Shown here piece by piece: positions 1 to 10,193 of a DNA stretch of 64,000 bases. A program made the translations under genes and the position numbers. The stretch is taken from assembly GCA_942159475.1 (NCBI GenBank), contig OW804094.1:21247067-21311066 (forward strand). Direction: 5' to 3'. The stretch is from Sthenelais limicola. Its lineage: Eukaryota > Annelida > Polychaeta > Phyllodocida > Sigalionidae. The stretch's first letter is position 1. The number at the start of each line of letters is the position of its first letter. A model generated the notes under the pieces. The model ran no database searches. It was given only the letters and a program-made list of their open reading frames with translations, and was not told the origin of the DNA.

Positions 1-3000
1 TCCATTCTCCCACCTCAGGATATCTCGCCCAGCCTTCTCTAATTTACGGAATTCCGGGGCTTTTTCCAAGTTGACTGCCTGGATAGGCCCTCTCTCGTCG
101 AAAGCAGACTTCAGGTAATCAACGTGATACCTGACCAATCCCTCAGTGGTTTCCAATTCATAGGTAGTACCCCCTATGAATCTGTGCACTTTGAATGGCC
201 CGTCCCATTTGGGACCGAATTTCTTCCCAGCCTTAGGGGGACAGTACCTGTATACCACAGACCCCACTTCAAAGCGCCTAGGGCACGCCCGCCTGTCAAA
301 ATCCTTCTTTTGGTGCACTGCGGCAACGCCAAGGTTATCTCTGACAAACTGATGTCCCTCTCTCATCCACTGTCTTACATTTTCCACGTACGCCAAGTGA
401 CAAGGAAAATCCAGTCCTCCTGGTTCTACTCCATGGACTAAATCCACAGGAGTCACAAGCTCTGAGCCAAAGACTACCGAATTAGGCGTACACAACGTAC
501 TCGCATGCACAGTCCCCCTGTAAGCGTGAGCTATACATGGAACAAGCAAGTCCCAATCCGTCTCCGAATAGTCAGTCAGGCAAGAGAGCTGCTCAACCAA
601 AACTCGGTTAAATCTCTCCGCCTGCCCATTCGACCGAGGCCTGTACGGTAGAGTGGTCAGTTTCTCTACCCCTAACATCTCCAACAAACTCCTCAACAGT
701 AGTGATCTGAATTCGGGAGCTCCGTCCGTCTGCAGCGAAACCGGACAACCGAATCTCAGGATCCATTCCCTGAATAGAACATCAGCACACCTCTCAGCCG
801 TGTGATCCGGCATAGGATATGCTTCAGCCCACTTCGAGAAATGATCCATCACCACCATCACATAGTTGTTGCCTCTAGGGGTAGTTTTAAATGGACCAAT
901 AATGTCCAAGGCCAACCTACTCCACCTTTCACCATGGATCTCCTTCTTAAGCGGTGTTATGCCACATCCTCCTCTCGTTTTCCGCATACTGCAGGCAGGG
1001 CAAGCCCTCAACCATCGTTTCAAATCATACCGCATTCCAGGCCAAAAATATTTCATCTTTGCCTTCCAGCTGGTCTTGAATTCTCCATAATGGCCTTCCA
1101 ATCCGGAACCATGCAAGGAACGGAAGATGTCACTCCTCATTGAGGCAGGAATTATCTTCCTGACGTACGTCTGTCCAGTGTTCTTACGCAACCAACGGAA
1201 GCATAAAACACCACGGACCATTTCTAATTTGTCTCGGTCACGGACATATACACAGAAGTCCAGTGGCTCACCAGACAAATTTTCTTTGCTGGGAACCGGA
1301 CTACTACCCTCCAGTATAGCCATAACCCTCTTCAGGAGCGGATCCTCCTGTTGCGCCACCCGGATTTCGTCCTCCAAAGGACACAAGACAACTGCTTCAG
1401 CGATCACAGCATCATGGACACCGCAATCCGTGCAGTCAAGACGTCCACATTTCCTTGTGGGAATCCGGGACAACCCGTCCGCATTTGTGTGCTTCTTCCC
1501 AGCCCGATGAAGTATCATGCTTTGATCCAGGCCGTACTCCTGCAACGTGGTCAACCACCTAGCAAGCATATCGGCCGGATCCTTGAAGTTCAGGAGCCAA
1601 CGGAGGGAAGCATGATCCGTCCTCACGTAATAGTTACGGTTGCCAAGCAAGTAATGCCGGAACTTATTCAGGTATGTCAGTACTGCTAACAATTCTCTCT
1701 TCGTCGCACAATAATTCCTTTGTGGACGCGTGAGACTGTGGCTAGCATAGCCTAACACAACTTCTTTTCCATCCTGCATTTGTGACAAGACTCCGGCCAT
1801 TCCATAGCCACTTGCATCCGTATCCAACACAAAATATCCCTCTCTTCTAGGATAACCAAGGACAGGGGCTGAAGTCAATAAAGCCTTTGCCGCCTTAAAT
1901 GCTTCCTCACATTTCGCAGTCCACACTATAGGTTTACTATAGCGCTTCAATCTTCCAGCATCTGAAACAATCTGCTGCAGAGGGGCCACAATACCTCCAA
2001 AATCCGGCTGGAACTCCCTATAGTAGGAAGCAAAGCCAAGAAATTGTCTAACCTCTTTAGCAGTCTTAGGGACAGGCCATTCCTGGACTTTCTTGATCTT
2101 AGCTGGATCCGCCCGGATCCCGTCACCAGAAACGATTCTGCCCAGATACTTCACTTCCTTGCGGAAGAACTCCCATTTCTTGGGTTTGAGCTTCAGCCCA
2201 TACTCTCGAATACGTTCAAGCACCAACTTAAGGTTGTCCGCGCATTCCTGGACGGTTTTTCCAAAAACGACCACGTCATCCAGGTAAACCAAACAGGACT
2301 TCCAACGCAGTCCGTCCAACATACGGTCCATCATGCGTTGGAAAGTGGCAGGGGCGTTACACAGTCCAAAGGCCATCACCTTAAACTGGAACAGACCCAC
2401 ACTGGATAAGAAAGCAGTTTTGTGCTTGCTGCCCTCATCCATTGCAACCTGCCAATATCCGGACTCCAAATCCAACGTGCAAAACCACTGGTTCCCACCC
2501 AGGGCTTCAACACACTCATCAATACGGGGTAGGGGAAAGCTGTCCTTCTTAGTGACCGAATTTAGCTGTCTGTAGTCCACACAGAACCTCTGGGTTCCGT
2601 CTTTCTTAGCCACCATAACAATGGGAGCTCCCCACGGACTACTGCTATGCTCAATCCGTCCTTCCTTGTACATTTTCCAAATTTCCGCCTCTGCTCCTTC
2701 CCGCCTAGCCACTGGTAACCTGCGATAGGCTTGTTTGACAGGGATTGCATCCCCAGTGTCAACCACGTGCTTAACCAAATGAGTACACCCCACTTTGGTA
2801 CCAGGCAAGGAGAAACAATCTTGGAAATCATAGAGCAGTTTTCGAACTAGCTCCTTTTCTTCCTTCTTGGATAGGTGAGTTTCCCTCAACAACTTATCCA
2901 ACGGATTTTCGGCACAAGCTGGAACAACTATTTCCGGAGCGAGAAGCTCATCATCCGCCACTGGTGAATCCATCACCTGAACGGAATTGATGATAGCAGT

Positions 3001-4161
3001 TCTCACTCTTTCATCATCTTCCCCATCAGGCAGAGAAGCATCAGACAATAAAGTCACAATACTAACTCTCCCAACCACCATATCTTCATTCAATCTCACC
3101 GAGGAGTCGGACGGATTGGAGAAAGCTACCACGGCCGAATTAACGTTGCCCGACACATATGTGTTCAGGCTTCCCAAGGCAAATTCTTTCAACAATCCCT
3201 GATCAGGCTCGAACATCAGACCTTCTGATGTGTCAGAACCTCTACCCAGATCTATTTTGGCGAGAGTCACGGACCGAGGTTTGAGGACTACAGGTTCCTT
3301 CAACCTGACTTCACCTCCATCAATGAACTCTGACACCTCCACAGCCTGAATAGTGGACTGTCTCAGACTTTTCTTCATGTGCTTCCATTGCTTGCACATA
3401 ACAGAAACTGTCTGATTCTCTAGGAATAGCAATCCAGACCAGTCAAGATTACATTTGTGGACGTAATAAAAATCCGCCCCCAAAAGTCCGTCTTCTGGTC
3501 CTTTCAGGCCAGAAACCACCAGACATGTAATCATGTATGTCCGTTCTCCTATCACCATAGGACACAACGCGCTCCCATGAGTGGTTATAGGCAAGCCATT
3601 CCCCATTGCACACACCATCTGGACCGGAACCAGAGGTGGTGGCTGGGAAAGAGAATCAAAGAACTTCTTAGTAACCAGGCTAGTTGTAGCTCCCGGATCT
3701 ACCAAAAAGTCTCCTTTTCCCCCACCTAACCCCACTGGGGCGTACCATCTCTCACGGATAATCAAATTATCCGTGATCCTCAGCGTTTTCGACTGTTGTA
3801 CAGAAACTTTCTGTATCCGGGCAGTCTTGTTGGAGTTCTGTCCCACAACCACGATCTGTCCTTCAACAGCTTGGTACCCGGATTGGCCCCATCTCACATC
3901 TGAGACAAGATCCGGGCTATCCAGGGGAACCTTTCCACCTGGAAGGGTGTCCTTTTCCGGCAGGAGACTAGTATTATCCGTCTTCGGAAGCGCCTGTTCA
4001 CTTGGGAAGGCTAACTTCTTACCAACGCCCGCCTGAGCAACACCCCCAGTTCCTATACTACTAGCAGAATCCGTCTGAGCTGTAGCACTATGAAGCGGTG
4101 TCCTATCATCGACCCCCATCTCGCTTCTTACAAGGGTCGGCTGGGGTTTTCCGAATCCGGC
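1..4161 (-). CDS. pol: Gypsy pol polyprotein (protease-RT-RNase H-integrase), partial
   Basis: The frame stays open for about 1,387 codons from just after a TAA at 4,162-4,164 to base 1, so its C-terminus is outside the window. Visible in order: an aspartic protease with a DPGA active-site motif (3,688-3,699) and a later LLGADF motif near 3,465-3,485; reverse transcriptase with YLDD (2,275-2,286); RNase H with a DTDASG motif (about 1,807-1,824) and a later TDHASL; an integrase zinc finger (H-x5-H ... CPAC, about 985-1,110); catalytic Asp at 904-906, Asp at 724-726 and Glu at 616-618, giving the classic D-35-E spacing; and a GPF-type module (about 160-215). It lies in the -1 frame relative to gag with a 34-nt overlap. 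The first ATG is at 4,117-4,119, but expression by frameshifting is more usual. The protease has DPG where DTG or DSG is typical. Function is copying and integrating the element; this is established for the family. Confidence 0.93.
4128..4161 (-). other. gag-pol overlap with candidate -1 frameshift site
   Basis: Gag and pol overlap by 34 nt with pol in the -1 frame. In the overlap the minus strand reads A AAC CCC in gag codon phase (4,149 down to 4,143). This permits -1 re-pairing onto AAA CCC but is not a canonical slippery heptamer because Y is C. The stretch after it is GC-rich, but I do not see a clear pseudoknot by eye. Assigning the exact slip site is inference. Confidence 0.4.
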
Positions 4162-5939
4162 TTAGAGGCGGGAACCTCAGCGGATCTCAGAAGCCCCTGG
4201 AAGACCTTGCTCTTAGGACAGCCAGCTGCCAAATGACCTTCAAGTCCACAGAGCCAACACTTGTCATTTCCAGTCCTCCATACTCTACGAGAACCAAATT
4301 TCCCGGAGTATCTCCTCCTATCATCTCCAGCTCCTTCCTTGCTGTAGTCCGACTTAGCTCTCCGGTCTTTCCAGGCCTGCAGAGCCTGTACAATCACGGT
4401 AGAGACGTCTTCACAAGAGTCAGGGGAAGACACACCAGCATCTTCCAAAGCCTCTGTTAGCTGAGCTACTGCTGAGCCGGATCTCCGTCGGGATCTAGAA
4501 GGCTTCTTCCCCGTGGCCTGCTCCACTATCAGTACCGGAGGAGGAAGCAGAGCAGGAACAGGTGTGGCTTCAATTTCTTGAATCACCACCCGTGAACTTG
4601 AATCCATCATACAACCCTCGTATACTTCAGCCCAATGCAAGGCTTCCTGCAAATCGAGAGGTTCTTTGAAACGGACCCACGTAGCCATTTCCGGATCGCT
4701 TAACCCTTTGAGGAAAATTCGGAGGGCCATGTCTCTCAACGTACTGTCCGTTTTAACTCCATGAGCATAACGGCCCCTCTTCGCTACCTCATTCGCAAAA
4801 TGACGGGGAGTTTCTTGCACTTGCTGCCTGCAGTTCCAAAATTCGGCCTGCTTTTTGCTGCGAGAGCGTTCTCCAAAGTTTGTGTCCATATGGGCAACAA
4901 ACTTCTTCAGCGTCAAATCGTCGGGTAAGTCCCCCATGTCGGCTAGCTGCCTCTTGCACCCACACTGCAACTGAATCAAAAATTCATCTGCAGACCAATT
5001 GTAGGCGCCCGCTACCACCTTCATCTCGGCAAGATAAACTCGCCACGGATCCTTCTGCTCCCACGGTTTGATGATTGGCAACCTTCCTGCTTGATGTAGC
5101 CTACCCGCCCTTGGAGAGTAATCAAACATATCATCCGAGTCCTCAGACCCGTCAAAACTCATTCCCTGCACAAGAGAATGATCCCTACGTGTGATATCGA
5201 CACGTCTTGCCTTTCTTGCTTTTTTCTTTTTCCTTCTTTCCTTCATTGCGACGTCAGAGGATTCAGAGCTTGCCGAATCGCTGGAGGGATCTGACGGATC
5301 ACCCGCACCACCTGACGCAACTTTCTTCTTCGGCGCCTTTATCTTTCCAGGTGACTTCTTAGGTGTCTTCTTAGGGACATACACATCCCCCTGAATCCGT
5401 CCTCTATCGAAATTCTCTGTCCCAGCCGATTTCTCGTCACCAGTGTTCACACTAGAGACCTCAGTAGTTTGGCTTCCAACCGAACTCAGAGAAGCCATCC
5501 TTCTTTCAGTAACCATTGGTTTCCTGGGGGTCTGGGTTGGACAACTCCTCCTTTCAGGAACAATCCGTCCCGCCTCAGGAACAGTCCACGAAGTATCTCT
5601 TGTGGTCTGACTACCAACACTATCACTAGCAGGGGAGGAGGTGGACATACCAGAACTACGATGTTCTTGGAACGTCACCTTTTTGGCCGAATCCCCGCCC
5701 GGACCCACCGGAGAAGCAAAGAAATCCAATGATGGATCCCTACGCCTCTGACCAGCGCGTCCGTCTGCAAAGGTGGAACACCCTGGTGCAGTCTTACTCA
5801 AATCAAGCGGCTGATACTGCTTTGATAGTCTCTGCCAAATTGAGGAGTGGATGAAGCTCAAAATCAGTTTGAGTCTCAACCGACTCTTCCATACCAGTGT
5901 TCTGCAAACGAGAATAATCATCCATCCTCGAAACTTCAC
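4128..5939 (-). CDS. gag: Gypsy gag, capsid and nucleocapsid part
   Basis: Open frame of 603 codons from an ATG at 5,939 to TAA at 4,128-4,130. The first 35 or so residues look like out-of-frame translation, and protein-like sequence begins near 5,820, so the ATG is probably not a true start. There is a low-complexity Lys/Ser-rich basic linker (about residues 190-250), then a Retrotrans_gag-like helical capsid region (about residues 290-450, with WEQKDPW, QAEFWNCRQ and FLKGLSDPE). Near the C-terminus is a CCHC zinc knuckle, CWLCGLEGHLAAGC, matching C-x2-C-x4-H-x4-C. Gag would package the element RNA in cytoplasmic particles. The N-terminal continuation is in another frame (5,803-6,375), so gag is broken by a +1 shift somewhere in 5,805-5,939. 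A sequencing error, a mutation in this copy, or a two-protein arrangement could explain this. Confidence 0.85.
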   Translation of the reverse strand: MKFRGWMIILVCRTLVWKSRLRLKLILSFIHSSIWQRLSKQYQPLDLSKTAPGCSTFADGRAGQRRRDPSLDFFASPVGPGGDSAKKVTFQEHRSSGMSTSSPASDSVGSQTTRDTSWTVPEAGRIVPERRSCPTQTPRKPMVTERRMASLSSVGSQTTEVSSVNTGDEKSAGTENFDRGRIQGDVYVPKKTPKKSPGKIKAPKKKVASGGAGDPSDPSSDSASSESSDVAMKERRKKKKARKARRVDITRRDHSLVQGMSFDGSEDSDDMFDYSPRAGRLHQAGRLPIIKPWEQKDPWRVYLAEMKVVAGAYNWSADEFLIQLQCGCKRQLADMGDLPDDLTLKKFVAHMDTNFGERSRSKKQAEFWNCRQQVQETPRHFANEVAKRGRYAHGVKTDSTLRDMALRIFLKGLSDPEMATWVRFKEPLDLQEALHWAEVYEGCMMDSSSRVVIQEIEATPVPALLPPPVLIVEQATGKKPSRSRRRSGSAVAQLTEALEDAGVSSPDSCEDVSTVIVQALQAWKDRRAKSDYSKEGAGDDRRRYSGKFGSRRVWRTGNDKCWLCGLEGHLAAGCPKSKVFQGLLRSAEVPASKPDSENPSRPL

Positions 5940-6375
5940 ACCTTAACTTCTCGTTTTCCACCTCGAGTCTATCAGTGTACTGCGAGGAACGAGCAGTTAC
6001 CACATCCAGGGTTTCTTGCAGATCCTGGTTCTGAAAAACTAGCTGTGTCACTTCAGACACGAAATCATGGCATTTGGTCTTCTCTGCCTGCAAATCACGT
6101 TTAGTTCGCAACAATTGCAAACGAATCGTACTCAACAAATTCTGATCATCAGAATCCGTCTCAGCCCGTCGCTCCCGGTAGTCCGTCCAGGCACCCTGAT
6201 TATCTTCCCTTCCAGTCCGATAATCCTCCGAATCCGACACGCCAGTACCTCTGTCTATAAGGCGATCCACAGCCAAATCCACCAAAGGCTGGACTCCTGT
6301 AGGTCTGGTGTATCTCGGAGAGGCTGGCTTGTCCGTCCGGGCGTCCAGGCGGTCCTCCGGAAACTTCGCGGCCAT
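5803..6375 (-). CDS. gag: Gypsy gag N-terminal coiled-coil part
   Basis: Frame of 190 codons that starts at the first ATG downstream of the primer-binding site (leader about 94 nt) and ends at TGA 5,803-5,805. The N-terminal half is charged and Arg/Asp-rich. Residues of about 80-150 (from NLLSTIRLQLL through KLRCEVSRMDD) have the heptad pattern and charge of a coiled coil, which would fit a self-association role. It shares no motif I recognise beyond that. Its last 45 codons overlap the start of the main gag frame, and a +1 shift is needed to join them. It lies in the same frame as pol, so the element reads frame 0, +1, then -1. Whether it is a separate small protein or the true N-terminus of gag is inference; the start choice at 6,375 is supported by position. 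Confidence 0.7.
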   Translation of the reverse strand: MAAKFPEDRLDARTDKPASPRYTRPTGVQPLVDLAVDRLIDRGTGVSDSEDYRTGREDNQGAWTDYRERRAETDSDDQNLLSTIRLQLLRTKRDLQAEKTKCHDFVSEVTQLVFQNQDLQETLDVVTARSSQYTDRLEVENEKLRCEVSRMDDYSRLQNTGMEESVETQTDFELHPLLNLAETIKAVSAA

Positions 6376-6468
6376 CTCGGTCTCCTAAAAAGCAAAAGCA
6401 AGGCACAATCGCGGATTTTAGCAAAATCAGGCGATTCAAATCACAACCGGACAGTGTGTTAAGGGCTG

Positions 6469-6480
6469 GTCACGGCACCA
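6469..6480 (-). promoter_or_regulatory. Primer-binding site, tRNA-His-like
   Basis: On the minus strand the bases two nucleotides inside the LTR read TGGTGCCGTGAC, the complement of a tRNA 3' end including CCA. These 12 bases match the known tRNA-His 3' end (GTCACGGCACCA). The next bases (CAG) do not match, so another tRNA is possible. Its location directly inside the LTR end and ahead of gag supports the call. Confidence 0.8.
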
Positions 6481-6482
6481 AT

Positions 6483-6916
6483 TGTAGTGATTCGCACAAC
6501 TTAACACGAATAAACAAAGAGACAACAAAGAGTGTTTGCTCCCCTTCTGGTTTATTAGTCCAATTCCATGGTCAAGGCTTGACCCTGATCCGGATCCACT
6601 ACCACAGGGTAGGGCATACGGATCTGCACACACGGCTGGTGTGAGACTCTCAAGGGATCCAAAGGATCAGCACATAATAGTGGGGTAAAACATAAGGTAT
6701 AAAACAGCAGTGAAACTGAAGTAAATGTAAGAGATACAAACGGAATACATCACGAGTCCGGTTTGTAACAGAACATAACATAAAGGGTAGATAATAGAGG
6801 TTTAGAGATAAATGATATGTAATGCAAGCCTTACAGACTGCAACACCTCTAGAGTTAATGAAGTGCACTAATCCCTTCTGGATAGCTGCACTGTGGAGGA
6901 TTGCAGAACTACTACA
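6483..6916 (-). repeat. 5' LTR of the Gypsy element
   Basis: In element orientation it begins TGTAGTAG (at 6,916) and ends ATCACTACA (at 6,483), the TG...CA ends expected of an LTR, followed by a 2-nt spacer and the primer-binding site. Length 434 bp. The inner boundary is well supported by the PBS. The outer boundary is inferred from the TG end and the matching TGTAGT/ACTACA terminal inverted repeat, because the second LTR is not in the window. I saw no obvious TATA box on the minus strand. Confidence 0.7.
6551..6556 (-). promoter_or_regulatory. Polyadenylation signal in the LTR
   Basis: AATAAA on the minus strand about 70 nt before the LTR end, a suitable position for the R/U5 boundary. 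Confidence 0.45.
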
Positions 6917-7895
6917 ATAGTATCTCTTCGGATATCAATATATTCATAAGTCATGTTGATTATGTGTTGGAATATCTTAGAAAAGGAAAGTGATATTTGA
7001 AATAGAAAAGCGTTGGATATGTTGAATATTCATTATTACACATTGATATCCTTACTGACCGGGGACAAAACTATGAGTTATGCACAGTGTGTATTTCACT
7101 TCATGACTAAAACTATTTATATCATTGAAAGCATGATGTGTCAGCCCCAATTGAGAAAAACGATGTATCGTATTGTTCTTTGACTAAATAAATAGAAAAT
7201 AGATAAATACAATATCCATATAGGTTAACTAAAGATTTGGTTGAAGGAGTGTGAATATTGCACGAGTTGCATAGCAATGAGTGCAATATTCTAAACAACT
7301 GAAATCAACGAGTTAGTTAACAAATTTATTATACATGTCTTTAATCATGAAAATAGAAAAACATCGAGCCAAAAATTTGAATTTTACTAGTAATCTTAGT
7401 AAAAAAACAGATTGGTTGCCATGACAACCCCACGCAAATCACTAGTGAAATACGCACTATGCGTAAATCACTCTAGATATGTTGTTTTCACAGCAATGAG
7501 TGTATAATAAATATATATTACATAGCAAAGCCTGGGGAAGCAGGAATCAAGTGAGAATGATTAAGAGTGACACGGTGTGGGAATGGGGGGAACAACAATA
7601 AGGAGGAACTAGGAACCATGCCAACCAACTCATCTCGTGTTCTCCGAGATTCTCTGAGATTCCACGAGACTCCCGGTGTAAGCTGGCTGGCCTGAGGGCT
7701 TGGGGAAATCAGTGTAAGGATGGGTAAATGACCTGCTACCAGATGCAACGACAGGCTGATACCAGATGCAACGAGATGTCTGTTTCTGCTAATGCTAGCG
7801 GAAGGAAGTGCGTACAGGCAGGGACACGGCCAGCCTCCGCTATACTAATATATTAGCATCTCTAGACTAGCATATTGTACCTTTTGTCTATTTGT
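6917..7895. other. AT-rich intergenic DNA, no gene seen
   Basis: Flank of the Gypsy insertion. No coding frame of substance. The only notable motif is a perfect RFX X-box-like palindrome at 7,415-7,428. A fragment near 7,620-7,700 repeats short GAGATTC/GAGACTC motifs. Confidence 0.5.
7415..7428. promoter_or_regulatory. X-box-like motif (RFX site)
   Basis: GTTGCCATGACAAC fits the imperfect inverted repeat bound by RFX factors, GTNRCC(N0-3)RGYAAC, with one mismatch. No gene is visible nearby, so function is unproven. Confidence 0.3.
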
Positions 7896-8260
7896 GTGAT
7901 ACGTTTTAGGAAAATGAGTCATAAATCGCAAAATATGGATTTTGAAATATCATCATATTTAAAAGGAGGAGATCAAGGTGATTCCAATGATAGTAAACAC
8001 TAGGACACCTAATAAGTATTTCCATATTCTAAGTTTGATATTTTCATTTTTGAAAAAAAAAGTTTGCAATGTTTCTGGTTGGGTAATTAGCAGTAAAGTA
8101 ACTAAATATACTCCATACAAAGGCCATAGATTCATTTGACAAGAAGTGATAATCCCTCTAAAAATCAGAACATTTCAATGAAGAGATATTGTAAAAAAAA
8201 AAAAAACCTCTGAAAAATATCAATTTTGCGACTTATGACTCATTTCCCTAAAACACATCA
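7896..8260 (+). mobile_element. MITE family M2 copy
   Basis: M2 is a roughly 405-430 bp inverted-repeat element whose ends read GTGATNCGTTTTAGGAAAAT and the reverse complement. The arms continue through a conserved GAGTCATAAGTCGCAAAA block. This copy has both ends, though the right terminus is eroded (CATCATAT). Non-coding; no transposase. Confidence 0.75.
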
Positions 8261-8276
8261 TATTTTTAAAAAGTGT

Positions 8277-8407
8277 AATAGGGGATTTGCATAGCTGCAA
8301 TTTTATATCTTGATTCGCATGGAATTATGGGACTAATGCTACAGTATAAAATCTATAGAATTCATGCCATGTTCATCATGGGATATTTATCGATGTTCTA
8401 ATGTCAA
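8277..8407 (+). mobile_element. MITE family M3, left part of a split copy
   Basis: M3 is a roughly 320-350 bp element with ends AATAGGGGATTTGCAT and ATGCAAATCCCCTATT and internal blocks TTCGCATGGAATTATGGGAC and CATCATGCATTTGGTTTTCA. This left part stops where unrelated DNA begins, and the matching right part resumes near 9,019. Confidence 0.7.
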
Positions 8408-9018
8408 CATGCTGGAAGCGGTATACTTGATTGATTGATATCGTTTATTTCCAGAACATGAACAGTTACATAAATATAAGTATACTAAATTTGTCTGGAG
8501 ATAGGTGCTCGCATCTATGCTAGCCATAGCTCTTCCAGAGAGTCCTGCTACACTATGATATACATTTGTGAACACATTATATTATAATACAAGATTAGCC
8601 TTAGGGGTTTCATTTGCAGAGGTTCTTTGGCAGTGGTTATATTCTACGCCAGGTTATTGATCTGGTGTAGGGTGAGAAATAAGACTTTTTAAAATGTGTA
8701 GTCTTCTTGCGGGTTAATATACCCCAACTATTTACATTTTCTAGTTTCACATAGGTGTACTTTTATACAGTATACATTTATCTAGTTTGGACTTGGCTAT
8801 GTTTATAGCCTATTCATCCATGGTCCTCGGGTGAGTCGGTTGCATTCTCACGAACACTAATGGAGTCTCACGAGGATTTGGATGGGTTACTATTCTGGCT
8901 TGATATTAATGCCTAGATTCTTGCTTACACGTGTATCCAGTGTTGACATACGCCCAGGCAGCAAAATGATCATTGCATTCTGACGAACACTCCGACTGCC
9001 GCGTGGGTGGGTGTCTCC
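8408..9018 (-). mobile_element. Insertion splitting M3, with a retroposon-like tail
   Basis: About 610 bp that interrupts an M3 copy. The left end, read on the minus strand, finishes GGAAATAAACGATATCAATC followed by a short CAAT repeat, the kind of 3' tail seen in truncated non-LTR retrotransposons and SINEs. A 20-bp-scale motif, TTGCATTCTNACGAACACT, occurs twice inside (about 8,840 and 8,973). No RT motif seen. Identity as a retroposon is inference. Confidence 0.35.
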
Positions 9019-9235
9019 TTGCATGTTTTCATAACATAAGCCTCCATCTTTCCCATCATGCATTTGGTTATCATAGATCCGTTTTTAAAAGCTATGATAT
9101 TGGTGAAATATTCGTTGCAATTTTCGATAAAAATTTTATAAAAGTAAGAATATCTTTATGTCAGATTTCAACAGAATCCTTCCCATCATGCATGACATGC
9201 GCAGTGACACATGCAACTCCCCTATTCAAAATATC
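9019..9235 (+). mobile_element. MITE family M3, right part of a split copy
   Basis: Continues the M3 sequence left at 8,407 and ends with the terminal CCCCTATT. Together the two parts equal one normal M3 element. Confidence 0.65.
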
Positions 9236-9245
9236 ATTCGTTCAT

Positions 9246-9483
9246 GGGTCACATTTTCAGAAAATGCACAATTGGCAGATCTACATAATATTTAGTACCT
9301 TCTGCTAAATTTGGCTGAAAAATGATAAATACCGGGTATATTTGAGTAAATTTGGTATAACATTGATTTGAAGTATCTGTTTTTTTATATTAAACTGCAT
9401 TTTAAAGCTCATTTCTGTCTTAAATGGGGGTTATTTGAGAAGATTGGCGAAGTTGAATTGTACACTTTCTGGTGATTTCACCC
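9246..9483 (-). mobile_element. MITE family M1 copy with TCAT target duplication
   Basis: M1 is a roughly 235-bp non-coding element with long terminal inverted repeats starting GGGTCAGATTTTCAG. This copy is flanked by TCAT on both sides (9,242-9,245 and 9,484-9,487), showing the 4-bp target duplication of the family. Confidence 0.8.
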
Positions 9484-9838
9484 TCATACCAATGGGTGAC
9501 GTAGAAATAGGAGCCATACTTCAGAAAAAGACGTTTCTGGTTTTTCAGTACGTTCCTGGACTAGTGACAAAGAAAAGAAAAGATAAATTTGTAATTTTAA
9601 TTACAATAATGATTTTTTTCGAGGTCAGAAGAGATGTATTTCTAAGGTATAGTATATAGTGGTAGGATTATATGGGAGGAACAGTTTACCATTAGTTTTC
9701 CACTAATTAACATATAAGGTCTAGCTAATACATTTCATATCAAGACAAATTTACAGTGTTCCAAAAGTTGAAAAAGTTGAAAAAGCACAATAAAAGTGAA
9801 ACATAAATTCTAAATTTGTTCAAATGTACTTTAATTAT

Positions 9839-10193
9839 TTTAATTGCTGAGGGGCAGTTGTTCGAGCAAAGAACGAACCGATGTAATACTGATGATATTT
9901 TTGTATTTTTCTTGTCTATTTTGAATTTGATTTTTTTTTATTATAAACTGTACTTTAATTATTTTATTTAAATTCTAATAACTAACTCTGTTTGACACGA
10001 GCATAGAAACTGACTCTAATTCTAACTCACTGGTTAAATATTCATCCTTTGACGAAGGCCACATTGCGCCGAAACACATGTCAGACAACAACTGACATGG
10101 TGTCTTAGTTTCTTTGGGAATTTCATATTTTAGAATTGTCATAATTGCTGAGGGATTGTCTTTCGAGCAGAGTTTGAACAAACTGATACAATA
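9839..10193 (+). mobile_element. Penelope-like LTR remnant (direct repeats around a ribozyme-like core)
   Basis: A diverged direct repeat of about 55 bp (9,839-9,893 and 10,140-10,193, both with ATTGCTGAGGG...TTCGAGCA...AACGAAC/AACAAAC-like text) flanks a hammerhead-like core at 10,046-10,086. Penelope-like elements carry terminal repeats with such ribozymes (established). The call here is inference because no RT or GIY-YIG frame is present. Confidence 0.35.
10046..10086 (+). ncRNA. Hammerhead-ribozyme-like motif 1
   Basis: Core reads TTGACGA, a stem II GGC/GCC with a short loop, then GAAA, then a stem III ACA..TGT and the cleavage triplet GTC. The CUGANGA box has U in place of C at its first base, and stem I is weak, so it may be an inactive relic. 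Confidence 0.35.

Larger units (their letters stand above)
1..6916 (-). mobile_element. Ty3/Gypsy LTR retrotransposon, truncated by the window edge
   Basis: Minus-strand LTR retrotransposon read from right to left: 5' LTR (6,483-6,916), primer-binding site (6,469-6,480), gag in two overlapping frames, then protease, reverse transcriptase, RNase H and integrase in one open frame that reaches base 1. The RT-RNaseH-integrase order is that of Ty3/Gypsy (Metaviridae-type) elements and differs from Copia, where integrase precedes RT. No envelope-like frame, polypurine tract or 3' LTR can be seen because the element leaves the window. The intact pol frame suggests a fairly young insertion, but the gag frame break argues that this copy may not be autonomous. 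Target-site duplication cannot be tested here. Confidence 0.95.

Noticed and set aside
2562..2831. 89-codon minus-strand frame within pol
   Set aside because: Out of frame with the intact RT reading; a shadow frame.
8973..9308. 111-codon frame
   Set aside because: Runs through M3 and M1 sequence; similar frames appear in other M3 copies only by shared DNA.
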